Positions 15,331 through 25,010 are shown, numbered from the stretch's first letter. The stretch is 58,716 nucleotides of DNA from Butyrivibrio sp. (GCA_015056495.1 SVGC01000023.1:1-58716); one strand, 5' to 3'. Notes: generated by a model not told the origin, from the sequence alone. Translations and numbers: made by a program.

Positions 15331-17460
15331 TTACCAAACCAATACTCTACTCTCAGGGGCAAGGTACATGTTGTCGCCTTCCTGAACATCAAAGGCTTCG
15401 TAGAACTCGTCAAACTGCTGGACAGGAACATTAGTCCTGAGGTAATTCAGAGGATGTTCGTCCTGCTGGAGCATCATAAGATCATAGCTATATAGATCAA
15501 TTGAAGCATTCATCTGAGCATACTTAGTGAAAAATGCTGCATAGTCAAAATCTTCGATCTTGGCTGCCATTCTGAGTGCACACTGTACACCTGAAATATC
15601 TGCGAGCATTTCTGTATCTACATTACTTCCTGTTACGCTGTAACCTTCAAATGGAACGAGCGTATCAAGGTAATCATCCAGCTTGGCGATTCGGTTATTG
15701 AACTCTTCGAGATCTTCTTCAGTCCACCAGTTATTGAGATTACCATCAGCATCATACTGAGCGCCGTTGGAATCAAAGGCATGTGATACTTCGTGTCCAA
15801 TCCAGAAAGCTGCCATAGAAGCATAAAGCTCTTCTGTAGACATATCATCTGAATAGAAAGGCTCACCCATCATACCGATGATCATATTGATAGTATTAGC
15901 AGATGGGTCATAATATGCATTACATTCAAGTATATTCATACCATCAGCCCAGTAATCGTCATTTACAGGCTGTCCCAGTGATTTAAGAGCATATTCTGTA
16001 TCAAATTCACTGATAGCTGATACTGCTTCATAATATGACATATCACTGATATCCAGACCGGACATATCTCTGAATTTATCTGGATATGCAGCATGGATCT
16101 TCATAGTATCAAGCTTGGCTATAGCATAAGACTTGGTTTCATCAGAAAGCCAGTCATTTTCACCAAGCATTTCCTTATAAGTATCAATTACTTCCTGACA
16201 GATATCCTCAACATTCTGTCTGGCTTCTTCTGAACCATATTTATCAAGATAAACAAGCTGCAGTGCTGTAGGTAGATAATTAGCTACTACATTATAAGCA
16301 GCCTCTTCATCGCTGACACGTCCGCTGGTACCAAGATATGCATTCTGAGTGTCAATGATGTATTCATATGTTTCTTCATCAAGATATGAGGCATTACCCA
16401 ACAGGTAATTTACGTACATATCAGCCTTAATACCCTGTAAATTGGAATCATTGTATACTTCATCAAGTTTAGCAAAGTAGTCAGGCTCTGTTACTATGTA
16501 GGTACCATCATATTTTAATTCTTCTGCAGTAAGGATTTCCTCCAATGGATAATTAGATAACAGTCCACAAACCTCATCAAATTTCATTGGATTGTTGATT
16601 GATGAGATATAATCAGAACTCATCTGCTCTTCAGAAGTTTTGATAGAACCGCTTAACAGGGTTTCAAAATCAATAGCTTCGCTGAACACTTCCTCGGCAT
16701 CATCTTCATCCATTCCCAGACGTCGTGCCAGGTATACAAAAATATCATGTCTATAATTATAAATGATATCTCCGTACTCAGTTCTATCACTGTATTCTGC
16801 AGAATCCCCAAGCAGAAGTCCGGCAGTATCAACATAGAGAACATTCATTGTAGAATCATTGATATCAGAAGATATTCCAAATCCTACAAATCCATCCAGC
16901 TCATCTCTGGTTTCATCAGCTGTGAGCATTTCAGATACCTCATCTATTGTCTTAAGATCAAGTATCTGAGTAGCTATATCTTCCAATGGAGATACACCAA
17001 CTTCATTTCTGCTATCCCAGTCAAGATAATAGTTGTAGAGATTCTGGATAAGTTCTGACTCATGACTTTCCAATGTATCATCGACTAATAATTCCAGACA
17101 CTCATCCTGTACATCTTTTGCCCGCTCACTATAATGTGACCATACATTATAGCCATCAGGAATAGAGTTGGCGTTTATCCAGTCTTTATTAGCATAGAGT
17201 GCAAAATCATCCTTCGGGTCAGTTACAGTATCCTCATTTACATTTTCCTTCAGATCAGAATTGATCCAAGGAGTGCCGCTGGCAAGCTCTGAAACAGATA
17301 CCTCTTCCTCAGCGATCTCTCCTGAAGAAGCATTGGTCGCTGCATCATCCTGTGCGGTACTTGCTTCGGTAGATGTCATTTCATCTGCACTATCTGCTGC
17401 AGAACAAGCAGAAACGAGCATTGATGAAATAATGATAATAGATAATAATCGTTTTTTCAT
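15331..17460 (-). CDS. pepO: M13 family zinc metallopeptidase (PepO/neprilysin-like), lipoprotein
   Basis: A 709-residue surface-anchored peptidase. The zinc motif HEVSH is at residues 556-560, the third ligand is E617 in EMLAD, and the substrate-positioning NAYYDP motif lies about 40 residues upstream of the zinc site. The M13 N-terminal domain (DDFALYANKDWINANSIPDG) is complete. The N-terminus is a lipoprotein signal (VSACSA), so it acts outside the membrane on oligopeptides. The frame extends to 17577, but the ATG at 17460 has AAGGGAG upstream and begins the signal peptide. It is monocistronic. The lipobox-plus-linker form is common in Clostridia. Confidence 0.93.
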   Translation of the reverse strand: MKKRLLSIIIISSMLVSACSAADSADEMTSTEASTAQDDAATNASSGEIAEEEVSVSELASGTPWINSDLKENVNEDTVTDPKDDFALYANKDWINANSIPDGYNVWSHYSERAKDVQDECLELLVDDTLESHESELIQNLYNYYLDWDSRNEVGVSPLEDIATQILDLKTIDEVSEMLTADETRDELDGFVGFGISSDINDSTMNVLYVDTAGLLLGDSAEYSDRTEYGDIIYNYRHDIFVYLARRLGMDEDDAEEVFSEAIDFETLLSGSIKTSEEQMSSDYISSINNPMKFDEVCGLLSNYPLEEILTAEELKYDGTYIVTEPDYFAKLDEVYNDSNLQGIKADMYVNYLLGNASYLDEETYEYIIDTQNAYLGTSGRVSDEEAAYNVVANYLPTALQLVYLDKYGSEEARQNVEDICQEVIDTYKEMLGENDWLSDETKSYAIAKLDTMKIHAAYPDKFRDMSGLDISDMSYYEAVSAISEFDTEYALKSLGQPVNDDYWADGMNILECNAYYDPSANTINMIIGMMGEPFYSDDMSTEELYASMAAFWIGHEVSHAFDSNGAQYDADGNLNNWWTEEDLEEFNNRIAKLDDYLDTLVPFEGYSVTGSNVDTEMLADISGVQCALRMAAKIEDFDYAAFFTKYAQMNASIDLYSYDLMMLQQDEHPLNYLRTNVPVQQFDEFYEAFDVQEGDNMYLAPESRVLVW

Positions 17461-17675
17461 ATAAAAACTCCCTTCATAACAATTACAACTACCATTATAC
17501 CACACGGTGCAAGTAATCCTTGTTTTATGATATATATTGCAAGTGCCTTTATTTATGAGCGTTTGCGTATTTTGCATTGTGTACTATTTAATTGCTATTT
17601 ACATATTCTGCTTATGGTTGTATATTTATAATCAAATTTAGCAAAACATTTTATATCATATATAAGGAGGCAATT

Positions 17676-18065
17676 ATGTCATACGCAGTTCGCTATTATT
17701 CAAGATCTGGTAATACCAAAAAGGTTGCAGATGCTATTGCAGAGTCTGTAGGGGTACAGGCATTGTCTGTAGAAGCTTCAGCTGCTCCAATTACTGAAAA
17801 GGTTGATGTACTATTTATTGGTGGCGCATTATACGCTTATGGAATTGATGAGAATCTAAAAAATTATTTAGATACTCTTTCTTCTGATAAAGTAGGAAAA
17901 GCTGTTCTGTTTTCAACTTCATGGTTATCCAAGCATGCTCTTGATATAATGCGTAAGTCATTGGAAAACAAAGGAATTAAAGTAGAAACTAACACCTGCT
18001 ATTTAAAGAGTAAGGCAGTTGACTCATCTATAGATGATGTTAAAAAATTTGCTAAATCATTCTAA
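17676..18065 (+). CDS. Flavodoxin-like FMN protein
   Basis: A 129-residue flavodoxin-fold protein. YYSRSGNTKKVADAIAE (residues 7-23) is the FMN-phosphate loop, and FIGGALYAYGIDENL is the second flavin-contacting region. It is short for a flavodoxin (usual range 140-170), and the C-terminal helix ends in KKFAKSF, so it is a compact electron-transfer protein. AAGGAGG at 17664-17670 marks the start; the frame upstream of it is not coding-like. It stands alone, with a terminator 25 nt downstream. The redox partner is unknown. Confidence 0.88.
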   Translation: MSYAVRYYSRSGNTKKVADAIAESVGVQALSVEASAAPITEKVDVLFIGGALYAYGIDENLKNYLDTLSSDKVGKAVLFSTSWLSKHALDIMRKSLENKGIKVETNTCYLKSKAVDSSIDDVKKFAKSF

Positions 18066-18089
18066 CTTAAACCACTGATCAAACTATTA

Positions 18090-18168
18090 AGAAAAACTCA
18101 GTCATTTATACAATTTCAGTTCTTAAGAATCTCCTCTTAGCTGTGATGTGTGATGACTGAGTTTTTCT
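18090..18168 (+). terminator. Long-loop hairpin terminator after the flavodoxin gene
   Basis: AGAAAAACTCAGTCAT (18090-18105) and ATGACTGAGTTTTTCT (18153-18168) pair perfectly over 16 bp with a 47-nt loop. The T-run lies inside the right arm. The loop is longer than usual for a terminator. Confidence 0.65.
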
Positions 18169-18302
18169 TTGCCTGAAAAGGAGTTTAAAACAATGTGCTT
18201 TTGACCATCAAAAAAGCGTATTTATGAGATTAACCATGGACAGTTATAAGATACGATGATATTATAATTTAGTTTGTTTTTATACACAGACAAAAATGCA
18301 AT

Positions 18303-18346
18303 ATGTCAGTTCGAGACCTTCCTGACATTAAACAAAACTAAAGGAG
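18303..18346 (+). promoter_or_regulatory. preQ1-I riboswitch controlling queT
   Basis: P1 is ATGTCAG (18303-18309) with CTGACAT (18322-18328). The 12-nt loop (TTCGAGACCTTC) and the A-rich tail TAAACAAAACTAAAGG follow exactly the preQ1-I pattern, in which loop pyrimidines pair with the tail. The tail contains the AAAGGAG ribosome site, so preQ1 binding should hide it and stop translation. A TATAAT box at 18263-18268 is a likely -10. Confidence 0.85.
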
Positions 18347-18354
18347 AAAAAAAT

Positions 18355-18870
18355 ATGCGTAACACAAAGGTACTATTTATCACTCAGGCTGCTGTAATTG
18401 CAGCGCTCTATGTCATTTTGACACTCATTGCCAATGCTTTTGGCCTTGCCAACTATGCAGTACAGGTAAGATTTTCAGAGGCACTCACAATTCTGCCATA
18501 CTTCACACCGGCAGCTATCCCTGGTCTTTTTGTAGGATGTATTTTAGCTAATATTCTCACAGGATGTATGGTTCTTGACACAGTATTTGGCTCATTGGCA
18601 ACACTTATTGGCGCTATCCTCACATATCTCATTGGCAGATATATGAAGCAGTATCCTGTTGCAAAATGGCTTGCTCCAATTCCTCCGATCATAGCAAATA
18701 TGATCGTTGTTCCACAGGTTCTTATGAAAGTATATGTATTCCCTGGAACGCTGTTGTATTTCACATTAACAGTTGGTGCTGGTGAAGTTATTTCATGTTT
18801 TGTATTTGGAATGATCTTATTCTTTGTATTAAATCCTAGGAAAAACGCTATATTTCGAATGAAAATGTGA
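18355..18870 (+). CDS. queT: QueT-family queuosine precursor transporter
   Basis: A 171-residue membrane protein with five or six transmembrane helices, starting MRNTKVLFITQAAVIAALYV. It matches the QueT family of substrate-binding S components of ECF transporters (VRFSEALTILPYFTPAAIPGL, then GCILANILTG; PPIIANMIVVPQVL). These import preQ1 or preQ0 using the shared EcfAT module, which is not encoded here. The start is fixed by AAAGGAG inside the preQ1-I riboswitch, which independently supports the substrate. Two hairpins lie downstream. Confidence 0.92.
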   Translation: MRNTKVLFITQAAVIAALYVILTLIANAFGLANYAVQVRFSEALTILPYFTPAAIPGLFVGCILANILTGCMVLDTVFGSLATLIGAILTYLIGRYMKQYPVAKWLAPIPPIIANMIVVPQVLMKVYVFPGTLLYFTLTVGAGEVISCFVFGMILFFVLNPRKNAIFRMKM

Positions 18871-18903
18871 TATTATAACTTCAAACAGAAAGTGATTCAA
18901 GAG

Positions 18904-18948
18904 GAAAACAAGCCCTGTAGCGAAACTGCTTTTATATGGCTTGTTTTC
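18904..18948 (+). terminator. Hairpin after queT
   Basis: GAAAACAAGCC (18904-18914) and GGCTTGTTTTC (18938-18948) pair perfectly over 11 bp. An AT-rich tail follows. Confidence 0.55.
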
Positions 18949-18969
18949 GAGATTTTTGACTATTTATTG

Positions 18970-19004
18970 CCCAATCCTGATTTATACCGGGATTGGGTCT
19001 TTTT
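18970..19004 (+). terminator. Rho-independent terminator after queT
   Basis: CCCAATCC (18970-18977) and GGATTGGG (18990-18997) are perfect arms followed by TCTTTTT. This is the stronger of the two hairpins between queT and the helicase gene. Confidence 0.85.
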
Positions 19005-19078
19005 ATTGCTTTTTTATCTGATATACAATATAATATTTTCTATCGAATATACGTTTGCATTTTGCTTTGGAGAATTAG

Positions 19079-21178
19079 ATGAATCCTACTAAAGAACAAA
19101 AGAAGATAATAGAGACAACAGAAGGCTACCAACGCTGTGCTGCAGTACCGGGCTCCGGTAAGACTTTCTGCCTTACACATAGAATTGCATTTTTGATCAA
19201 AAATCTTTATATTGACTCATCCTCCATCGTTGGACTCACCTTTACCAACAAGGCTGCTTCTTCAATGAAGAAAAAGCTGAAAGACCTTGTAGGCGATGAT
19301 TCCAATTGTTTTATGGGGACTTTTCACGGTTTTGGTAATCTGGTTCTTGGAGAGGAAATATATCGACTGAGCTGGCCGAAGGTCTTTGGCATACTGGATC
19401 ATAATGATCAGATCGATCTGGTCAAAAAAGTCACTGACGAGGAGGCTCTGGAGCTTAAAGACACTACTGCTGCAAGTGTTTTAGAGCGCATAGGTGAATA
19501 CAAGATATCTCATGAATATATTCCATATCTTACAGGTCCTGATAAAAAAGAGCTTGAATCAGCGGCTGTAAGTGAATCTGATACTTTCATGCGTATTTAC
19601 TGGAACTACCTGTTACATCAGAGAAATAACTACCTACTTGATTTTACAGATCTTATCCAGATGACAATATACATTTTTAATCATTTTCCGGATGCCCTTG
19701 CAAAATGGCAGGATAAATGCCAATACGTGCTGTGTGATGAGTATCAGGATGTTTCCAACGATCAGGAAGAACTCTTATCTCTTATATCCGGCAAATTCAA
19801 GAACCTGTTTGTAATAGGTGATGATGACCAGAATATCTATGGGTGGCGTGGATCAGAAGTTGAATATATGATCAATTTTGATAAGCGCTATAAGAATGCT
19901 ATAGATTTTCCTCTAAATCTCAATTTCAGGAGCACTCCTGAGATTGTCGCAACTGCTGCATCACTTATCAAAGCCAACAAAAACCGTATTCCTAAAAAGA
20001 TGGTGACCAACAACAAAAGCGGCTCAAAGCCTTTATACAACATGCTTTCTTCCGAAAAAGAAGAAGGAGTGTGGATCTGCGACAAGATAAAAGAACGTAT
20101 AGATAAGGGATACAGATATGACAGTAACGCTGTACTTGTAAGATCTTCTTTTCAGACTAGAGAACTGGAAGAGGCTCTGGTTGCGGATAAGATTCCATAC
20201 AAGATAGTGAGCGGTGCCAAGTTCTACAGTTCTGAAGAGATTCGCACCACCATATCCTACATGCGTATGGTCTATGATATGAAAAATGATGATTTTGAAA
20301 GGACTATAAACCGTCCGAGGCGTAAATTTGGCAAGAAATCGCTGGAAGATCTGCGTAAATATGCCCAGTCACAGGACATGTCTCTTTTTAATGCCCTTGG
20401 AGACCTGATACTAAAGGGTAAGGAGAAACGTGAACCACTGGTTCACTATTACAAAGAGATATCCCGATTACACGCTTATTTTGACAAAATGAGCTGCGTT
20501 GACATCGCTAACCAGGTTCTTGATATAGGCTATAGAAAAGAACTGCAGATGGACGTAGATCAGCAAAAAATAGACAACGTAAGCGAACTGTTATCCAATA
20601 TAGCTTCCCTTGAAAAGGAAAACGACAATCCTATTAAACTGGAAGACCTTTTGGCTCACTATGCCCTCTTCAGCGCACAGGATGATGATGAAGATAAAAA
20701 TGTTGTAAAGATCATGACCATTCACACTGCCAAAGGGCTTGAATTTGATGCAGTATTTATCCCGGGTCTGGTGGAAGGCCAGTTTCCTAGCGGTAAACTG
20801 CAAAATGAAGATCAGCTGGAAGAAGAAAGACGCCTATTTTATGTAGCTCTGACCAGAGCCAGAAAAGAGCTGTATCTCTCAAGCTATGCCTCCAAGACAG
20901 GCACTTACTCTATAAAACAGTCTTCTTTCCTGGGAGATATTGAGCCAGGGCTGATTGAATGCGTAGGTAAGACAAGGATTGCCTACAACGGTGCTGAATC
21001 TTCCATGTTGCCAAAGGCCGATTTCAAAGTAGGCGACAAGGTCTTGCATGAATTTTTTGGAAAAGGCACAGTCACTGACATTGACGAAAAGGCTCATACC
21101 TATGAGATTCAATTTGAAAATATCGAAGGCATCCGCCGCCTCCAATTCAGAGCACCACTAAAAAAGGCTCCTGAATAA
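19079..21178 (+). CDS. pcrA: UvrD/PcrA-type superfamily 1 DNA helicase
   Basis: A 699-residue 3'-5' helicase. Motif I is AVPGSGKT (near residue 22), motif II is CDEYQDVSNDQ, motif III is IGDDDQNIYGWRG, motif V is IMTIHTAKGLEFDAVFIPGL and motif VI is VALTRARKELYL. The last 45 residues (FKVGDKVLHEFFGKGTVTDI) are the Tudor-like DUF3553 domain that binds RNA polymerase in PcrA. It is slightly shorter than B. subtilis PcrA (739), so it could be PcrA or a second paralogue. It works in DNA repair and clearing of replication conflicts. The ribosome site is TGGAGA. Confidence 0.9.
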   Translation: MNPTKEQKKIIETTEGYQRCAAVPGSGKTFCLTHRIAFLIKNLYIDSSSIVGLTFTNKAASSMKKKLKDLVGDDSNCFMGTFHGFGNLVLGEEIYRLSWPKVFGILDHNDQIDLVKKVTDEEALELKDTTAASVLERIGEYKISHEYIPYLTGPDKKELESAAVSESDTFMRIYWNYLLHQRNNYLLDFTDLIQMTIYIFNHFPDALAKWQDKCQYVLCDEYQDVSNDQEELLSLISGKFKNLFVIGDDDQNIYGWRGSEVEYMINFDKRYKNAIDFPLNLNFRSTPEIVATAASLIKANKNRIPKKMVTNNKSGSKPLYNMLSSEKEEGVWICDKIKERIDKGYRYDSNAVLVRSSFQTRELEEALVADKIPYKIVSGAKFYSSEEIRTTISYMRMVYDMKNDDFERTINRPRRKFGKKSLEDLRKYAQSQDMSLFNALGDLILKGKEKREPLVHYYKEISRLHAYFDKMSCVDIANQVLDIGYRKELQMDVDQQKIDNVSELLSNIASLEKENDNPIKLEDLLAHYALFSAQDDDEDKNVVKIMTIHTAKGLEFDAVFIPGLVEGQFPSGKLQNEDQLEEERRLFYVALTRARKELYLSSYASKTGTYSIKQSSFLGDIEPGLIECVGKTRIAYNGAESSMLPKADFKVGDKVLHEFFGKGTVTDIDEKAHTYEIQFENIEGIRRLQFRAPLKKAPE

Positions 21179-21181
21179 AGC

Positions 21182-21243
21182 AATAATCCGTTTTTTTTGC
21201 ATTTGTGTTCAACCACATACAATGCAATAAAATACGGATTATT
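21182..21243. terminator. Bidirectional terminator between pcrA and the CapA-like gene
   Basis: AATAATCCGT (21182-21191) pairs with ACGGATTATT (21234-21243). An inner TTGCATT/AATGCAA pair extends the fold, and T-runs occur on both strands. Confidence 0.7.
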
Positions 21244-21252
21244 TATTATCAT

Positions 21253-22680
21253 TCAATATTTAAGTTGAAATTCCTCAAAACTATGCGCTGTAATACCTAC
21301 TCCGTCCATAGTGTACCCTATACTGAATCTGGCTATGCCTCCTATGTCAGTTCCTTCAATGTTTTGACCTGATATGAAGTTGCCAAGTGAATAATAAACA
21401 ATAGTCTTATGACCTTCCGATGATGTGAGCTCTTCCCATGGCTGGATCACATGGGGATGAGTTCCTACTATGATATCTACTCCGCAGTCACACATAAACT
21501 GAGCCAGACTCCTTTGTTCTTCGTTTGGCTCATTTTCATATTCATTGCCCCAATGAATAAAGACAATCACTGCATCTGCATTTTCTCTGGCATCCGCTAT
21601 TTCTTTGCTAAGGCTCTCTCTATCCGGAAGGACATCTACTATATCCTGCTCTTTTGCCTTATCCGAAGTATCAACTCCGTTAAGACCATAAGTATAATTA
21701 AAGCAGGCTATTTTTATGCCGCACTTTTGAATTATCTTATATGATTCACACTCATCAGATTCATTCCTGGCTCCAAGGTACGTTATGCCCTTTTCATCAT
21801 AAAAAGAGGTTGTAACATTGACTCCATACCTTCCCTTATCAAGGGCATGATTGGTAGCAAGTGTTATTATATTAAAACCTGCATCTGCCATGGCCTGTCC
21901 TACTTCTATTGGCGTTCCAAAGGAAGGATAACCACTATACATGTTTGCCTTATCAACAAATATTGTCTCCTGATTTATTACTGCAAAATCTACGTTTTTG
22001 ATTTCTTTTTTAAAATCATCATAGAGATAGTCAAATTTCTTGCCATTTAAAAGCCCCTGTTCATAAATGCTTTTTTGGATAAGGTTATCGCCTACACATA
22101 CAAAATCCACAGTCGAATCAGCCATTTTAAGCCCCCAACTGTCCCAGCGCCACATTGTGATTGTATCGTTAGTGTCCTTGATAAGTATGGCTTCTATATC
22201 ACCTACTTTTAGAGCTTTCCACTCTTTTGCAACTAGACCGATATCAGATGCCATCCATATAGCCTTTATTTGCCCTTCTCGCAGCTCATACAGATAAATA
22301 TGCTGTGACCACTTAGAAATATCATCCTCTTCCCAGAAAGGCATATCAGGGCCATATTTACCCTTTTTCCAGCATAGAATTGCAAGTTCATTTTGACCAT
22401 CCATATTCAGATCAAGAGCAAGAACATCCTGCACCTTGATATCTCTATCGGATTGCCATATTAAATTACCTTCTGTATCAGCAATATCCAGCATCTTATC
22501 CTGTAGATCACAGGTATATTCTGGAGTGAGATTTATATTTTTTTCCTGAAAAGAAATCCCTATAAATGGTCTGGATAAAAAATAGCAGTATAAAACAAGC
22601 GCTACTGCAGCCATAGCTACAGCAGCACTTATTATAAAGAATAGTTTATTTTTTACAGTTTTAGATATCGTTTTAAACAT
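21253..22680 (-). CDS. CapA-like (PGA_cap) membrane-anchored metallophosphatase-fold protein
   Basis: A 475-residue protein with one N-terminal transmembrane anchor (about residues 12-35). Residues 40-195 look like a VCBS/FG-GAP-type beta domain (VLALDLNMDGQNELAIL; KVGDIEAILIKDTNDT). From residue 205 it is the PGA_cap domain: VGDNLI, DFAVINQETIF, TLATNHALDKGRYGV, IVFIHWGNEY, IVGTHPHVIQPWEE and YYSLGNFISGQN. These are the metal-ligand motifs of CapA/PgsA proteins, linked to poly-gamma-glutamate or surface-polymer export. It starts 3 nt after the DUF3160 gene stops, so the two are coupled. The capsule role is inferred; no capBC genes are nearby. Confidence 0.85.
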   Translation of the reverse strand: MFKTISKTVKNKLFFIISAAVAMAAVALVLYCYFLSRPFIGISFQEKNINLTPEYTCDLQDKMLDIADTEGNLIWQSDRDIKVQDVLALDLNMDGQNELAILCWKKGKYGPDMPFWEEDDISKWSQHIYLYELREGQIKAIWMASDIGLVAKEWKALKVGDIEAILIKDTNDTITMWRWDSWGLKMADSTVDFVCVGDNLIQKSIYEQGLLNGKKFDYLYDDFKKEIKNVDFAVINQETIFVDKANMYSGYPSFGTPIEVGQAMADAGFNIITLATNHALDKGRYGVNVTTSFYDEKGITYLGARNESDECESYKIIQKCGIKIACFNYTYGLNGVDTSDKAKEQDIVDVLPDRESLSKEIADARENADAVIVFIHWGNEYENEPNEEQRSLAQFMCDCGVDIIVGTHPHVIQPWEELTSSEGHKTIVYYSLGNFISGQNIEGTDIGGIARFSIGYTMDGVGITAHSFEEFQLKY

Positions 22681-22683
22681 ACA

Positions 22684-24945
22684 TCAATTATCCCAATTAG
22701 CTTCAGCTCTGTAACTCTGAGTCCAATCAGGCTGAGTCATGACGTTATCATTTTCTACATAGTTATAATCATCATCTATGTAGTAAGAAGATATCATCTG
22801 ACGCCATTTAGTATCTGTAAGTCTTTCAGACATTGGCTGCTCAAACTCATAGAAACTATATACAGAACCTCTGCAGATTCTCAGCTCGCCTTCAACAGGT
22901 GCTATTACAAAAATGGTGTGAGCATATCCAGTGCCAACCTCCAGCACACTTCCATTTGGATCTGTTGCAACATCAGCAACCACAGGGCAAGGTGCTTCTT
23001 CTGACTGTATTGTATGATCAGTTACACCTTCACTAAATACTGTATACCAGAAATGTTCCAGATTTCCGCCATAGCATCTGATAAAATCATATTCATCATC
23101 TGAAAGGCTTTCATTAACAAGCTCTTTTTCAGAAATGGTCAAAAGCTGCATAGCCATCTCACTAAGCAGATTCAGATTGTCCCTATCCTCGTCGCCAAGC
23201 ATTCCGCAACTATCCAGTCCATCTCTTGTATTATTAGCAAGATTGATGAATCTTGAATACACAACAGGCTGTGGATCTACGTAACCTCTATCATCAAGTT
23301 CTTCAGGTTCTTCTCCACCCATCTCGGCCATAGACTGCTTGCTATACAGGATTGTGTCATGCTTTAATTCAGCATATGAGCCTTCAAATGTCTCAAGATT
23401 CTTTTTGGACCATTCATCTGTTGTCATATATGATGGGTAGCCTTCTCCCTTTTCATCAAGAAGAGGGCGCAGCGTATAGAGCCAGTTTGAATACAGGCTT
23501 GCATTCCATATAGTCTGGTCTGATGTATTGAACTCATCCTGCAGGGACTTAAGATTGTCATCATAACCTTCGTACTGAGTCTTACCTTCTTCGGAGAGAA
23601 TATCATATGCAACATCAGAGCCAAGTGCTGCAGGAACATCTAATGCATCCGGAAGCATACGTTTATCGCCGTTGCTGTTTTCTTTTACATTTTGATAGAT
23701 CAGATCCTGGAAAATAGCTGCATCAATACTAAATCTTTGGCCCATAAACCTGTAGCTGACTATCACATTATCTTCTCCATCATTAACGGCAATTGAGTTT
23801 ATTCGCGGCGCCTTCATCTCTTTTGTCAGATCACAAAATGTTTTAAATGATGTTTCATCTGTAGAAAGCTCTGATACCGTAGGAAGCCCGCCATATGCAT
23901 TTTCTATGGCATCTATGTATTCATAATAACCGCAGTCATCTGATGCACCGGCAAAAAATGATGTGATCTGATAAATGTTCTCCCAATTATCTTTGCCGCT
24001 ATCTTCAATTGCAAGGTTGATCAGCAGCGCACTTCTATCAAGATCTTCATCATCAGCTTTGAAAGACATGCGACCATACCACATCATAGCCTTGAAATAT
24101 GCTTCAAGCTCTTCATCTCCCTCGTAGTAACCTCTGACTATATACTGAGTATAGTCTTCATTTACACCTGTTATAAGGGACTCTTCTATACCTTCAGCAG
24201 CATTGATCCTATCAATCTCTGTCTGAACAGTTGAGGCAATATCACTATCTATCTGCACTGAAGTAGATACCCCAAGTAGTGATGCTGCTACATCAAAATA
24301 AGCCACGTTCCTTGCAGCTGCATTTTCCCAATCAGTTCCTTTAAGTTCCTGATACTGTGATGCAGATATTTCAAGCATCTTGCCAGTTAAGTCTTTCAAA
24401 CTCTGTGCAAGATATTTTCTCTCTGTATTTTTCATTAAATATGAGAAATATAAATGATATGTATGCATTAGAGAATCAACTGATACAAAACTTGGTGTCA
24501 TGTTATAGCGATTTGCTTCATATATCTCATAAAATTCATTAGTTGTTTCAGGCCAAACAACAAAATAATTCTGAGCAAGTTTTTCTGCAATTGGCTGATA
24601 TGCAGGATATTCGCCTGAGAAAAACCATGACAGGTTTTTGTTTATGTCTACATTGGACAGATCAGCAGCCACTTCATACTGAGGTACAGACGGTACAAGA
24701 TCAGGATTGTAATAGATAGTCTCCTCATTACCTAAAAAGAAGTTTCTAACTGAACTTCCTGTCTCAAGAGTATTTTCAGACTCTGTCGCTGTGCTTTCCT
24801 GCGTAGATGCAGCTGTTACTTCATTAGTCGATGTGCTTTGTGAATTGGATTGATCCGGACTTTCCTGAATAGTCTGATTTCCTGAACACGAGCATAGAAC
24901 CAGAGACGTGGTCAGACACAGACTGATAATAGATTTTCTTTTCAT
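22684..24945 (-). CDS. DUF3160 family lipoprotein
   Basis: A 753-residue exported lipoprotein (lipobox LCSC, Cys20). A Ser/Thr/Glu-rich linker of about 50 residues precedes the folded region. From residue 95 it matches DUF3160 proteins: LAQNYFVVWPETTNEFYEIYEANRY, SFVSVDSLMHTYHLYFSY, KAMMWYGRMSF, and a C-terminal block with HTIFVIAPVEGELRICRGSVYSFYEF. The family is large, Clostridia-rich, and has no assigned function. Coupling with the CapA-like gene 3 nt downstream suggests a two-protein surface module. Family recognition is from memory of the motifs. Confidence 0.82.
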   Translation of the reverse strand: MKRKSIISLCLTTSLVLCSCSGNQTIQESPDQSNSQSTSTNEVTAASTQESTATESENTLETGSSVRNFFLGNEETIYYNPDLVPSVPQYEVAADLSNVDINKNLSWFFSGEYPAYQPIAEKLAQNYFVVWPETTNEFYEIYEANRYNMTPSFVSVDSLMHTYHLYFSYLMKNTERKYLAQSLKDLTGKMLEISASQYQELKGTDWENAAARNVAYFDVAASLLGVSTSVQIDSDIASTVQTEIDRINAAEGIEESLITGVNEDYTQYIVRGYYEGDEELEAYFKAMMWYGRMSFKADDEDLDRSALLINLAIEDSGKDNWENIYQITSFFAGASDDCGYYEYIDAIENAYGGLPTVSELSTDETSFKTFCDLTKEMKAPRINSIAVNDGEDNVIVSYRFMGQRFSIDAAIFQDLIYQNVKENSNGDKRMLPDALDVPAALGSDVAYDILSEEGKTQYEGYDDNLKSLQDEFNTSDQTIWNASLYSNWLYTLRPLLDEKGEGYPSYMTTDEWSKKNLETFEGSYAELKHDTILYSKQSMAEMGGEEPEELDDRGYVDPQPVVYSRFINLANNTRDGLDSCGMLGDEDRDNLNLLSEMAMQLLTISEKELVNESLSDDEYDFIRCYGGNLEHFWYTVFSEGVTDHTIQSEEAPCPVVADVATDPNGSVLEVGTGYAHTIFVIAPVEGELRICRGSVYSFYEFEQPMSERLTDTKWRQMISSYYIDDDYNYVENDNVMTQPDWTQSYRAEANWDN

Positions 24946-24963
24946 ATTTTCCCCTTTATCATA

Positions 24964-25005
24964 ACAAAAAAATGTAGTGTCCTTAATTTATTAAAGACAC
25001 TACAT
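24964..25005 (-). terminator. Terminator of the NifX-SlyD gene
   Basis: ATGTAGTGTC (24972-24981) and GACACTACAT (24996-25005) are perfect 10-bp arms. Seven T follow on the minus strand. Confidence 0.85.
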
Positions 25006-25010
25006 CTATA

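Noticed and set aside
18892..19092. 66-codon plus-strand frame between queT and the helicase gene
   Set aside because: It spans two clear terminator hairpins and overlaps the helicase start; its composition (runs of Phe, Tyr and Leu) reflects T-rich DNA, and it has no ribosome site.
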